In this document: piece by piece, positions 18,135 through 25,166 of the stretch
How the letters are laid out: every line of letters begins with the position of its first letter
Numbering within the stretch: the stretch's first letter is position 1
Origin: Desulfovibrio sp. JC022
Lineage (GTDB): Bacteria > Desulfobacterota > Desulfovibrionia > Desulfovibrionales > Desulfovibrionaceae
Assembly (NCBI RefSeq): GCF_010470665.1
Contig: NZ_VOPZ01000002.1
Location: 150 to 64,149 of the forward strand
Length of the DNA: 64,000 bases
Direction of reading: 5' to 3'
The notes under the pieces: model-generated
What the model was told of the DNA's origin: nothing
The model's database searches: none
What the model saw: only the letters and a program-made list of their open reading frames with translations
Program-made: the position numbers and the translations under genes

Positions 18135-19370
18135 TTACTTATTGGAACTGGTATCAAAAATACCGATCTGATTCCCCAGCCGGACCTTGATTGCCCCGGA
18201 CTTATATTTCCCCGGTTCGAAAATCAGAATCACCAGTGAACCACCATAGAGGAAATGCCCTAATTCATCGCCGCGCTCGATAGCAACCGGACTATCGGCT
18301 TTAAGAAACTTCTCCTCAAAAATCACCGATCCCACGGTACTCAGTCCCACCGGGACCACCCCGACAAGGCCGTATTTTCCGGTATCAATAATAAAATAGC
18401 CGCGCTGGTAACTTTCAAATGCACCGAAGCTGGCCCCATAGTAACCGACATTTCCGCTAGTCGGGACGAACTTCGGAAAACCTTCCATCCCCAGCAAAGC
18501 ACCATCAATCAGCCGGGTCTCGATAACCTTTCCGCCCACCGGGGCATGGTAATGATGGTAGGTATTGGGCATCAAAATGCAGGACATGGCAGTACCGCCC
18601 ACAAATTTTTCCCAATGTTTCGATCCGGCCAGCAACTGCTTGATATTCAAAACCTGCATGCCCTTGGTCGGAATAGTCGCTGTTTCCGCAACAAGCTTCG
18701 CCGGGATGGTATTCACAATGGCATCCGTGGGCGCTCCGATTACATAATCTCGCTGCGGCATTGTCTGAGGACGGACTTTATTTATATTCTTAAATTTACG
18801 TGAAAAAAACTCATTATATGACTTAAACCCACCATCAGCAGCTTTGGGATCAGGCAGAACGTACTCCTCTTTTTCAATGCGCGGGTCGGCCAGCCACTGT
18901 GCGACATATTTTGTAGACGGTTTGCTGTTCAGGAACTCCCCGCGTTCCTTGACGAAATTGTCAAAAATCATAATCCCGGGAGGAGTCTGAAATGCGGCCC
19001 TTCCAAACGGGTTATTGTAAGCAAAAAGATCCATCTGTTCGATATATAGAAGTCCGTTGTCTCCACTTCCCTTTGCTTCAGGCAGAAATGAGCACCACTC
19101 AACAAAGAAAGGAACCAAATCCGCAAAACCTTTACCCTGCCAAGGATTGCCCCCGGTGCGGTAACCTACCGGGGTCGGCTGTATGTTCTGGAAAACCTCG
19201 TCAATGAGTAGTTTAAAAACCTGATCCCCTTCATAAGATTCCACCAACTCCGAAATAGACTCCTTACAAGGGCAATCATCCGGGATGTTGTAGTCTGCAC
19301 CGAAGCTAACATATGGGAAACAAAGAAGAACCAGACAACTTAAAATCAAAAACAAACTTTTTTTGCTCAT
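18135..19370 (-). CDS. Exported phosphatidylserine-decarboxylase-family protein
   Basis: 411 aa with a clear signal peptide (KKSLFLILSCLVLLCF, cleavage near VSFGA-D). The rest carries the phosphatidylserine decarboxylase block: NEFFSRKF and RPQ, GAPTDAIVN, TYHHYHAPVGGKV with the catalytic-type histidine, and FLYGGSLVILIFEPG near the C-terminus. In the usual enzyme this last block is LGST, where the serine becomes the pyruvoyl group; here it reads GGS, so self-processing is still possible. Normal bacterial PSDs are cytoplasmic-face membrane proteins without a signal peptide. The start has GAGGGGGCGGGA directly upstream. Substrate and activity are unknown. Confidence 0.82.
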   Translation of the reverse strand: MSKKSLFLILSCLVLLCFPYVSFGADYNIPDDCPCKESISELVESYEGDQVFKLLIDEVFQNIQPTPVGYRTGGNPWQGKGFADLVPFFVEWCSFLPEAKGSGDNGLLYIEQMDLFAYNNPFGRAAFQTPPGIMIFDNFVKERGEFLNSKPSTKYVAQWLADPRIEKEEYVLPDPKAADGGFKSYNEFFSRKFKNINKVRPQTMPQRDYVIGAPTDAIVNTIPAKLVAETATIPTKGMQVLNIKQLLAGSKHWEKFVGGTAMSCILMPNTYHHYHAPVGGKVIETRLIDGALLGMEGFPKFVPTSGNVGYYGASFGAFESYQRGYFIIDTGKYGLVGVVPVGLSTVGSVIFEEKFLKADSPVAIERGDELGHFLYGGSLVILIFEPGKYKSGAIKVRLGNQIGIFDTSSNK

Positions 19371-19554
19371 TCCCGCCCCCTCATGCAAATTATAAATTAA
19401 CCGGGCCATACAGAGAACACATAGAGTACAAACTCAAGTATACTACAAATTGAGCCGCCCGGAAATCATAAAACATATTTGAGATTACTCTCCGCATCTA
19501 TCCAATATTTAATATATATTTTAAATTTCTTTAAAATTTCACACCCATTTAAGC

Positions 19555-19583
19555 TTGCTAATCAGCACAAGAAAGTATATTAA
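19555..19583 (+). promoter_or_regulatory. Candidate promoter of tRNA-Ser
   Basis: TTGCTA (19555-19560) and TATTAA (19578-19583) are 17 nt apart, about 50 nt upstream of the tRNA 5' end. This is reading by eye only. Confidence 0.45.
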
Positions 19584-19634
19584 ATTTGCCTTCCAAGACA
19601 GAATCGCCGGAATCGGTCTTGCTTTAAAAAACGC

Positions 19635-19727
19635 GGAAAGGTAGCGAAGTCCGGCCGTAACGCGCCCGACTCGAAATCGGGTTATGGGTCAAACCATACG
19701 TGGGTTCGAATCCCACCCTTTCCGCCA
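19635..19727 (+). tRNA. tRNA-Ser(CGA)
   Basis: The acceptor stem GGAAAGG/CCTTTCC, anticodon stem CCCGA/TCGGG with loop CTCGAAA (anticodon CGA at 19672-19674), a long variable arm (TATGG/CCATA) and a T-arm GTGGG-TTCGAAT-CCCAC are all present. Discriminator G and the encoded CCA follow. The long variable arm and CGA anticodon identify serine, reading UCG codons. The 3' end is repeated 1.46 kb downstream. Confidence 0.95.
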
Positions 19728-19767
19728 GTGAAAATAAAGGGTTCAGGAAAATTTTCCTGAACCCTTT
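19713..19767 (+). repeat. att-like direct repeat, left copy (tRNA 3' end)
   Basis: This spans the 3' end of tRNA-Ser and its terminator. It shares CCACC, TCCGCC and a perfect 32-nt palindrome with the right copy; only the few bases between tRNA and terminator differ. Confidence 0.7.
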
Positions 19768-19771
19768 TTTT
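19736..19771 (+). terminator. Terminator of tRNA-Ser
   Basis: A perfect 16-bp self-complementary stem (half-site AAAGGGTTCAGGAAAA) is followed by a T-run to 19771. The same palindrome occurs at 21194-21225. Confidence 0.9.
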
Positions 19772-19848
19772 GATAAAAGCCAACATCGCTTAATAGTTAT
19801 ACTTATCGCTATCAATTGACTTAATGTCGCCTAATGGATACATAAAAA

Positions 19849-20154
19849 ATGAACCTACTCAAACAAACGCATAAATTCAAAAAATGGCTCAAAAAATTGC
19901 GAGACAACAGGGCTAAAGCGAGAATTATGATGCGTATTAAAAGAGCCCAAAATGGCAATTTTGGAGACTCAGCCCCAGTAGGCGAAGGCGTTTCAGAAAT
20001 GCGCATAGACTACGGACCGGGATACCGCGTATACTACATGCAACATAAAGAAAAGGTATACTTACTCCTTTCCGGTGGAGACAAATCAACACAGCAAGAA
20101 GATATTAATAAAGCAATACAGATGGCAAAAGAAATAAGAGGTAATCATGAGTAA
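19849..20154 (+). CDS. RelE/HigB-type toxin of a toxin-antitoxin-chaperone module
   Basis: 101-aa basic protein of the RelE/ParE superfamily, closest in pattern to the addiction-module killer (HigB-like) family. Diagnostic segments are FKKWLKKLRDNRAKARI, then GVSEMRIDYGPGYRVYYMQ and VYLLLSGGDKSTQQEDI. These proteins are usually ribosome-dependent mRNA endonucleases. It is the first gene of a three-gene operon and overlaps the antitoxin by 8 nt. No good ribosome binding site is seen; a TTGACT-N17-TACATA pair ends only 4 nt before the ATG, so a leaderless or nearly leaderless message is possible. Confidence 0.88.
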   Translation: MNLLKQTHKFKKWLKKLRDNRAKARIMMRIKRAQNGNFGDSAPVGEGVSEMRIDYGPGYRVYYMQHKEKVYLLLSGGDKSTQQEDINKAIQMAKEIRGNHE

Positions 20155-20758
20155 CATTATGATAGAAGAATTTGATGCGGCTGACTTCTTAGATAATGAA
20201 GAGGTTATTGCAGAATACCTTAATGAAGCAATAGAAAGTGGCGACCCCGACCTCTTTATTTCAGTACTTGCAGATATTGCTAAAGCAAGAAGCATTTCTG
20301 AAATTGCTAAAAAAACTAATCTAAGCAGAACAAGTCTGTATAAGGCTCTGGCTCCTGGCAAACAACCTAGATTTAGCACAATTTTTAAAATCGTTAATGC
20401 TCTAGGAATATCTCTGCATGCCTTAGCACCTGTATCTAAAGATCTACACACTGACTTAGAAGAACAAACTAATATAGAACACAATCAATCAGAAATTATG
20501 CATTGGTCACGCATAGAGACAAAAAAAGAACATTTTGATTTTCAATGTCTGGATCTTTTTATTTCAGCAAAGAATTCAATCACAACACAACAATCAGAAA
20601 CTATAGAAAATGAACCAATATACATATACGCTAAAGAAAAAATAGACCCAAAAAAACACACTCAAGGTATAAACTTAAACGTATATGCGAAAAAAGTTGA
20701 CACATTGTACAACTTCGATTCTGAATACAATAAACATTGTTTAAACACACAACACTAA
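20147..20758 (+). CDS. HigA-like antitoxin with long C-terminal extension (probable chaperone-addiction region)
   Basis: 203 aa, about twice the size of ordinary antitoxins of this family. Residues 1-100 match the addiction-module antidote type: EEFDAADFLDNEEVIAEYL, then a helix-turn-helix with SISEIAKKTNLSRTSLYKAL and FSTIFKIVNALGISLHAL. Residues 100-203 are polar, contain patches such as HFDFQCLDLFIS and PIYIYAKEK, and match no domain I know. In toxin-antitoxin-chaperone systems the antitoxin has a C-terminal aggregation-prone ChAD region that makes it dependent on a SecB-like chaperone; this extension and the next gene fit that model. AGAGGT precedes the ATG. Confidence 0.85.
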   Translation: MSNIMIEEFDAADFLDNEEVIAEYLNEAIESGDPDLFISVLADIAKARSISEIAKKTNLSRTSLYKALAPGKQPRFSTIFKIVNALGISLHALAPVSKDLHTDLEEQTNIEHNQSEIMHWSRIETKKEHFDFQCLDLFISAKNSITTQQSETIENEPIYIYAKEKIDPKKHTQGINLNVYAKKVDTLYNFDSEYNKHCLNTQH

Positions 20759-20770
20759 GATGAGAACACT

Positions 20771-21148
20771 ATGAAAATATTAGATATACGTTGCTTACAT
20801 TTTTGTTTTAGTGTTAAACCGATAAATAAAGACATAAAAACAGCCTTAAAAACAGATATAAGCTTTTCAACTCAATATAATGAAGAGCAAAAAACATGCA
20901 CTGTTATAATGGACGTCACAAGCGACAACACTGAAGAAAGTCCAATTCTTTTGCAAATCAGCTATGGTGGAACATTTGATCTTGAAGACATAACTCCGGA
21001 ACATCCTGAATATAAAAGAATAACATCAGTTGATCTCCCTGCAACCATATTTCCTTATATAAGAGAGCATATTCAGGACACAGCCAGAAGATCAAAAATT
21101 GAACGCATTGACATGCCGTTTGTTAATTTTGCAGATGCAAACAAATAA
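20771..21148 (+). CDS. SecB-like chaperone of a TAC module
   Basis: 125 aa, shorter than housekeeping SecB (about 150-165). The C-terminal half aligns by eye with SecB: ISYGGTFDL corresponds to the QGGIF block, ATIFPYIREHIQD to the LFPYARE block, and MPFVNFADA to the PVNFDAL block. SecB-like proteins in TAC modules bind the antitoxin extension and protect it from degradation, as shown for Rv1957 of Mycobacterium tuberculosis. The gene follows the antitoxin by 12 nt and is the third gene of the operon. A stand-alone export role is possible but less likely in this context. Confidence 0.82.
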   Translation: MKILDIRCLHFCFSVKPINKDIKTALKTDISFSTQYNEEQKTCTVIMDVTSDNTEESPILLQISYGGTFDLEDITPEHPEYKRITSVDLPATIFPYIREHIQDTARRSKIERIDMPFVNFADANK

Positions 21149-21171
21149 AGTTAATAAACAGTTAAACTACA

Positions 21172-21225
21172 CCACCTCTCCGCCGGATAAAAAAAAGGGT
21201 TCAGGAAAATTTTCCTGAACCCTTT
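21172..21225 (+). repeat. att-like direct repeat, right copy
   Basis: The sequence CCACCTCTCCGCCGG here mimics the tRNA-Ser 3' end, and 21194-21225 is identical to the tRNA terminator palindrome. The T-run after the palindrome is lost (ACTCTTTC). It also can end the TAC operon transcript. Confidence 0.7.
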
Positions 21226-21389
21226 ACTCTTTCTAATAAGTAGCTGACAATATCACAGGCAACAATAAAGTCAACAAATCACTGTAAATAAAGATAAAAA
21301 AACCATTCGCAATCCTCGCCGCCCTGTAAAGGTTTATTTAGTCGACTTACTCTCCACCTTGGGATAAACCGTCCACAACAGGAGAGCCA

Positions 21390-22739
21390 ATGCTGATCGA
21401 AATTTCAAAAGACCTGACCATTACCGATGCCCCCGAAGAACTCATAGATGAAATCAAGGAAGCCCTGACCTTGATGAACCCGGACTATCTCAACGCCATT
21501 AAATACCGGGGCCGGGTCGGGAAACGCATCCCAAAATTTATCAAGATGTGGTCCGGGGACCGTAAAAAGCGGTTGCATTGCCCGCGCGGATTCGGCATCG
21601 AACTGCACCAGATAGCCAAGGCTGCCGATGTGGAACCTGAGTACAAAGATAAACGGCGGGAACTTGATCCCGTGGATTTTTCTTTCAATGGTGAGTTGCG
21701 TCCCTATCAGCAGGAGGCCCTGAATTCCTTTGCCAACCAAACGCAGGGACTGCTCGAAGCGGGCACCGGAGCAGGTAAAACAGTCATGGCTCTGGCCCTG
21801 ATCGCCCAGCGCAAACAACCCTGCCTGATCATCGTGCATACCAAAGAACTGCTCTTGCAATGGATCGACCGCATAAACCAGTTTCTGGGAATTGAAGCCG
21901 GACAGGTTGGCGGCGGAAAATTCAAGCTGAAAGATATCACCGTAGCGACCATCCAGACTGCCCGAAACCGTTTGGATGACCTGAAAAAAACATTTGGTCA
22001 CATCATAGTGGATGAATGCCATCGCACCCCGGCCAGCACATTTCAGAAAGTAGTCAAAAATTTCGACGCAAAATACCTGACCGGACTCTCTGCCACGCCT
22101 TACCGTGCGGACGGACTGGACAAAATGATCAACATGACCCTTGGCCCGGTAGTTCACCGGGTAAACCCCGATCTGCTGCGCAATACCGGGGCCATCCTCA
22201 AACCGGAAATTTTCACCGTGGAAACTGCGTTCAGATTTGCCGGTAATGCCTCCGAAGAATACCCGCTCATGATGACCGCCATTGCTGAGAATTATCCGCG
22301 AAACAAGATTATTGCTTCCTGTGTAAAAAAAGAACTTAAGCAAAATCCCGGAACCATGCTTATGGTAGCCGACCGCACAGCCCATCTTGATGCGCTCTCT
22401 GATCTTTTGTTCGATCAAGGCGTAGAAGTGGCAGTATTGACCGGAAAGACTCCCACAGGCGAACGCGAGGAAATCATCGCAGACCTGAACGCTGGAAAAA
22501 TTAAAGTGCTGGCTAGTACTGCATCGCTTATCGGTGAAGGATTCGACTGTTCAGGACTTTCTACTCTTTTCCTCTGCTCCCCCATCAAATCCAAAGGACG
22601 ATTGGTCCAGATCATCGGCAGAATCCTGCGCCCCGCAGACGGCAAGCGTCCCCGGTTATATGACTTCGTAGACTTAGAAGTCGGAGTTTTGAAGCATAGT
22701 GCGGGACTTAGGCAGAAGATTTATGAAGAGATAGCTTAA
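21390..22739 (+). CDS. Superfamily 2 helicase, XPB/UvrB-like DEAD family
   Basis: 449 aa. Motif order: RPYQQEAL (Q-like), Walker A LLEAGTGAGKTVMA, motif II HIIVDECHR, motif III GLSATPYRADG, motif V STASLIGEGFDC, motif VI GRLVQIIGRILRP. An N-terminal ~100-residue region carries a damage-recognition-like segment. It is an ATP-driven nucleic-acid translocase, probably in DNA repair. ACAGGAGAG precedes the ATG. It stands alone downstream of the TAC island. Confidence 0.88.
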   Translation: MLIEISKDLTITDAPEELIDEIKEALTLMNPDYLNAIKYRGRVGKRIPKFIKMWSGDRKKRLHCPRGFGIELHQIAKAADVEPEYKDKRRELDPVDFSFNGELRPYQQEALNSFANQTQGLLEAGTGAGKTVMALALIAQRKQPCLIIVHTKELLLQWIDRINQFLGIEAGQVGGGKFKLKDITVATIQTARNRLDDLKKTFGHIIVDECHRTPASTFQKVVKNFDAKYLTGLSATPYRADGLDKMINMTLGPVVHRVNPDLLRNTGAILKPEIFTVETAFRFAGNASEEYPLMMTAIAENYPRNKIIASCVKKELKQNPGTMLMVADRTAHLDALSDLLFDQGVEVAVLTGKTPTGEREEIIADLNAGKIKVLASTASLIGEGFDCSGLSTLFLCSPIKSKGRLVQIIGRILRPADGKRPRLYDFVDLEVGVLKHSAGLRQKIYEEIA

Positions 22740-22761
22740 TCCTCCCTACCCCACACATCCC

Positions 22762-23655
22762 CTAACTATTCCGCACAGCCTCCCGCGGCGTGAACCCGAA
22801 ATGGCGTTTGAATTCGCGGCTGAACTGCGAAGGACTTTCGTAGCCCACCAGATGGGCGGCAGAACTGGCCTGCTCTCCTTGGACAACCATGAATTGGCGG
22901 GCTTTTTCCAAGCGGATGCGCTTTAAATACTGCACCGGAGTCAACGCGGTTACGGCCTTGAAATGATTATAAAATGAACGCACGGACATATTTGCATCCG
23001 CCGCAAGCTTATCAATATCAATTCCACTGTCGTAACTATCGTGAATAAAGCGCAGGGACTTGGCGATCAAGGCGTAATCTGATTCCCCGAAAGCGGCGGA
23101 AGCCAGCAGGTGTCCATTCTTACCCATGAGAATATGGTAGTAAATTTCGCGAAGTATCTGTCTGCCGAAAATATTAGCTTCCTTGCGGGATTTCAAGGCG
23201 TTAAGCAAACGGATTGTCGGTTCGATGATATCATCAGTCATGGGCTCAAAGTAAATACCGGAGGATGCGGAAACTTTGCCGAGAGCTTGCTTATCATATT
23301 GATTTATAGATTCCACAAGTTCCTGAATCATCTCAAAATCGAGTGATACAGTCACACTGAGTAACGGATTATCGCCTTCAGGCACCACTTCAATATCAAG
23401 GGGAACAATGGCCGGGACCACCAGAAATTCATCCTCCCCGTAAGTGAAGGTGGAATCCGTCAGATGACAATGCTTATGGCCCTGCACGGCAATGCAAAAG
23501 CACTGCTCATAAATCAGCGGGACCTTAGGTTTATGCTCTGAAACCCGGAAAAGAGTCACCTCTTCCAGAAAAGTTTCATTCACCCCTTCGCTTACCGCCC
23601 CGTCATCAAGGGCTTCTTTTAATCTGTCCAGCGGATTCCTATCCTGAAAACTCAT
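22762..23655 (-). CDS. AraC-family regulator with AraC_N sensor domain
   Basis: 297 aa. The N-terminal ~190 residues are the AraC_N type (PF06719-like; VPLIYEQCFCIAVQGHKHC), and the C-terminus has two helix-turn-helix motifs (DIDKLAADANMSVRSFYNHF; AAHLVGYESPSQFSREFKRH). The start is the ATG at 23655, with AAGGAG upstream; 54 further open codons upstream are not coding. It diverges from a YqhD-like dehydrogenase, the same layout as yqhC-yqhD of E. coli, so it probably activates that gene in response to aldehydes. Confidence 0.9.
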   Translation of the reverse strand: MSFQDRNPLDRLKEALDDGAVSEGVNETFLEEVTLFRVSEHKPKVPLIYEQCFCIAVQGHKHCHLTDSTFTYGEDEFLVVPAIVPLDIEVVPEGDNPLLSVTVSLDFEMIQELVESINQYDKQALGKVSASSGIYFEPMTDDIIEPTIRLLNALKSRKEANIFGRQILREIYYHILMGKNGHLLASAAFGESDYALIAKSLRFIHDSYDSGIDIDKLAADANMSVRSFYNHFKAVTALTPVQYLKRIRLEKARQFMVVQGEQASSAAHLVGYESPSQFSREFKRHFGFTPREAVRNS

Positions 23656-23704
23656 CTTTATTCTCCTTAAGCAGTGACATTCTGTGCTATCCTGCTTATC
23701 ACTG

Positions 23705-23766
23705 TTGCAAAATGATTCTACTAAAACATGCTGCCTTTGCAAAATAAGGCAAACTGTTTGCAAAAA
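23705..23766. promoter_or_regulatory. Three TTGCAAAA boxes between AraC regulator and dehydrogenase
   Basis: TTGCAAAAT at 23705 and 23737 and TTGCAAAAA at 23758 lie in direct orientation, 32 and 21 nt apart, near three and two helical turns. They are the likely binding sites of the adjacent AraC regulator. Confidence 0.5.
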
Positions 23767-23834
23767 TAGGTATTCATTAAATTTCGCCGCCAAGGCATAT
23801 AATAGCTCAAACATCACAAAAAACAGGAGTTAAC

Positions 23835-25007
23835 ATGCTTAATTTTTCCTTTTACAATCCGACCAATATTGTTTTCGGCGAAGGCCAGCTTCAGGAATTA
23901 GACAATCTTGTCCCTAAAAATGCAAAAGTCCTGATCACCTTCGGCGGAGGCAGTGCCAAGAAAACCGGTCTGCTCGACCGAGTTCATGCAGAGCTTGCCA
24001 AAAGCAACCGCAGTGTAATCGAATTCGGCGGAATTCCTGCCAACCCGCGTTTTGAAGTTCTCATGGATGCAATCAAAATCGTCCGCGATGAGCAGATTGA
24101 TTTCATCCTCGCAGTGGGCGGCGGCTCTGTTATTGACGGCACCAAGTTCATCGCGCTGGCAGCTCCGGCAAAAGAGTACGAAGGCCGCGAAGGTGAGCTG
24201 ATGCGCTTCGGCTTCACTCCGGTACCTGTTGATTCTGCTGTTCCCTTCGGAACCGTGCTGACCCTTCCGGCTACCGGATCTGAAATGAACAACGGCGCGG
24301 TGATCAGTGACGGCGAAGACAAACTTCCGGTCTTCTCCACCCACACATTCCCCAAATTTTCCATTCTCGATCCGAAAATTACTTTCACACTGCCTAAAAC
24401 TCAGGTGGCGAACGGTGTTGTTGATACTTTCATCCATACCATCGAACAATACCTTACCTTCCCGGCAGAAGGACGTTTTCAGGACCGCACCGCAGAAGGT
24501 ATTTTGCAGACCCTGATCGAAATCGGCGAAACAACCGTCAATGAGCCGGAAAACTACGATGCCCGCGCCAACCTTGTCTGGTGTTCCACCATGGCCCTCA
24601 ACGGCCTCATCGGTGCAGGTGTGCCGCAGGACTGGACCACCCACATGATCGGCCACGAGCTGACCGCCCTTACCGGGCTGGATCACGGCAAAACCCTCGC
24701 AGTAATGCAGCTTGCCAACTGGAAAGTACGCCGTGAGCAGAAACGTGAAAAACTCATCCAGTACGCCGAACGGGTCTGGGATATCCGTGAAGGCGATGAT
24801 GACGCACGCATTGATCAGGCCATTGCCAAGACTGAAGAATTCTTCAACAGCCTCGAAATGGCAACCCGCCTTTCTGACTACGAAATCGGCGCAGACATAG
24901 TTGACCGCGTAGTGGCCGGACTGGAAAAGCACGGCATGACCCAGCTCTCCGAACGCGGGGATGTTACTCTTGAAGTGTCACGCAAAATGCTGGAAACAGC
25001 ACTTTAA
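23835..25007 (+). CDS. Iron-containing alcohol dehydrogenase, YqhD/BdhA-like
   Basis: 390 aa, group III NAD(P)-dependent alcohol dehydrogenase. The nucleotide-binding segments ITFGGGSAKKTG and ILAVGGGSVIDGTK are present, as are metal-ligand regions (VVDTFIHTIEQYL; MIGHELTALTGLDHGKTLAV). YqhD-type enzymes reduce aldehydes with NADPH. ACAGGAGTT precedes the ATG. Its divergent AraC partner suggests aldehyde-induced expression. Confidence 0.93.
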   Translation: MLNFSFYNPTNIVFGEGQLQELDNLVPKNAKVLITFGGGSAKKTGLLDRVHAELAKSNRSVIEFGGIPANPRFEVLMDAIKIVRDEQIDFILAVGGGSVIDGTKFIALAAPAKEYEGREGELMRFGFTPVPVDSAVPFGTVLTLPATGSEMNNGAVISDGEDKLPVFSTHTFPKFSILDPKITFTLPKTQVANGVVDTFIHTIEQYLTFPAEGRFQDRTAEGILQTLIEIGETTVNEPENYDARANLVWCSTMALNGLIGAGVPQDWTTHMIGHELTALTGLDHGKTLAVMQLANWKVRREQKREKLIQYAERVWDIREGDDDARIDQAIAKTEEFFNSLEMATRLSDYEIGADIVDRVVAGLEKHGMTQLSERGDVTLEVSRKMLETAL

Positions 25008-25010
25008 GAG

Positions 25011-25096
25011 TTGCCTCCGGCGGCCCTTCGGGGACCAGAGAAACTTTTGCAAAAGTTTCTCTGGACTCTTCAAAACCTTTTATTACGGCTTCGCCG
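25011..25096 (+). repeat. Modular intergenic repeat, copy R3
   Basis: Starts 3 nt after the dehydrogenase stop with TTGCCTCCGGCGGCCC. The inner hairpin is the AAACTTTTGCAAAAGTTT type flanked by CCAGAG/CTCTGG, and the right arm reads CAAAACCTTTTATTACGGC, then TTCGCCG. Confidence 0.8.
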
Positions 25097-25107
25097 AAAC
25101 GTACTTA

Positions 25108-25144
25108 AAAAGGGCATCCCGCTTTCACAGCAGGATGCCCTTTT
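25108..25144 (-). terminator. Bidirectional terminator
   Basis: A perfect 12-bp stem (AAAAGGGCATCC/GGATGCCCTTTT) lies between the convergent dehydrogenase and flavoprotein genes, with A/T tracts built into the stem on both sides. Confidence 0.85.
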
Positions 25145-25166
25145 CAATTCAGATCAACTTGTAAAA

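Larger units (their letters stand above)
19713..21225 (+). mobile_element. tRNA-Ser-associated mini-island with TAC module
   Basis: A 1.46-kb segment lies between two imperfect direct repeats (19713-19767 and 21172-21225). Each repeat includes the last part of the tRNA-Ser gene (CCACC, then TCCGCC) plus the same 32-nt palindromic terminator. The interior is visibly more AT-rich than the flanks and carries a toxin, an antitoxin and a SecB-like chaperone gene. The arrangement is what integration at a tRNA 3' end leaves behind. No integrase gene is present, so mobility would depend on an enzyme elsewhere. Confidence 0.65.

Noticed and set aside
19770-19803. TTGATA...TATACT as promoter of the TAC operon
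   Set aside because: The spacer is 22 nt, too long for a sigma-70 promoter, and it starts inside the tRNA terminator.
21405-22418. 337-codon frame antisense to the helicase
   Set aside because: The plus-strand frame carries all helicase motifs in order; the antisense frame has no family pattern.
23898-24932. 344-codon frame antisense to the alcohol dehydrogenase
   Set aside because: A shadow of a well-recognised gene with strong codon bias on the plus strand.
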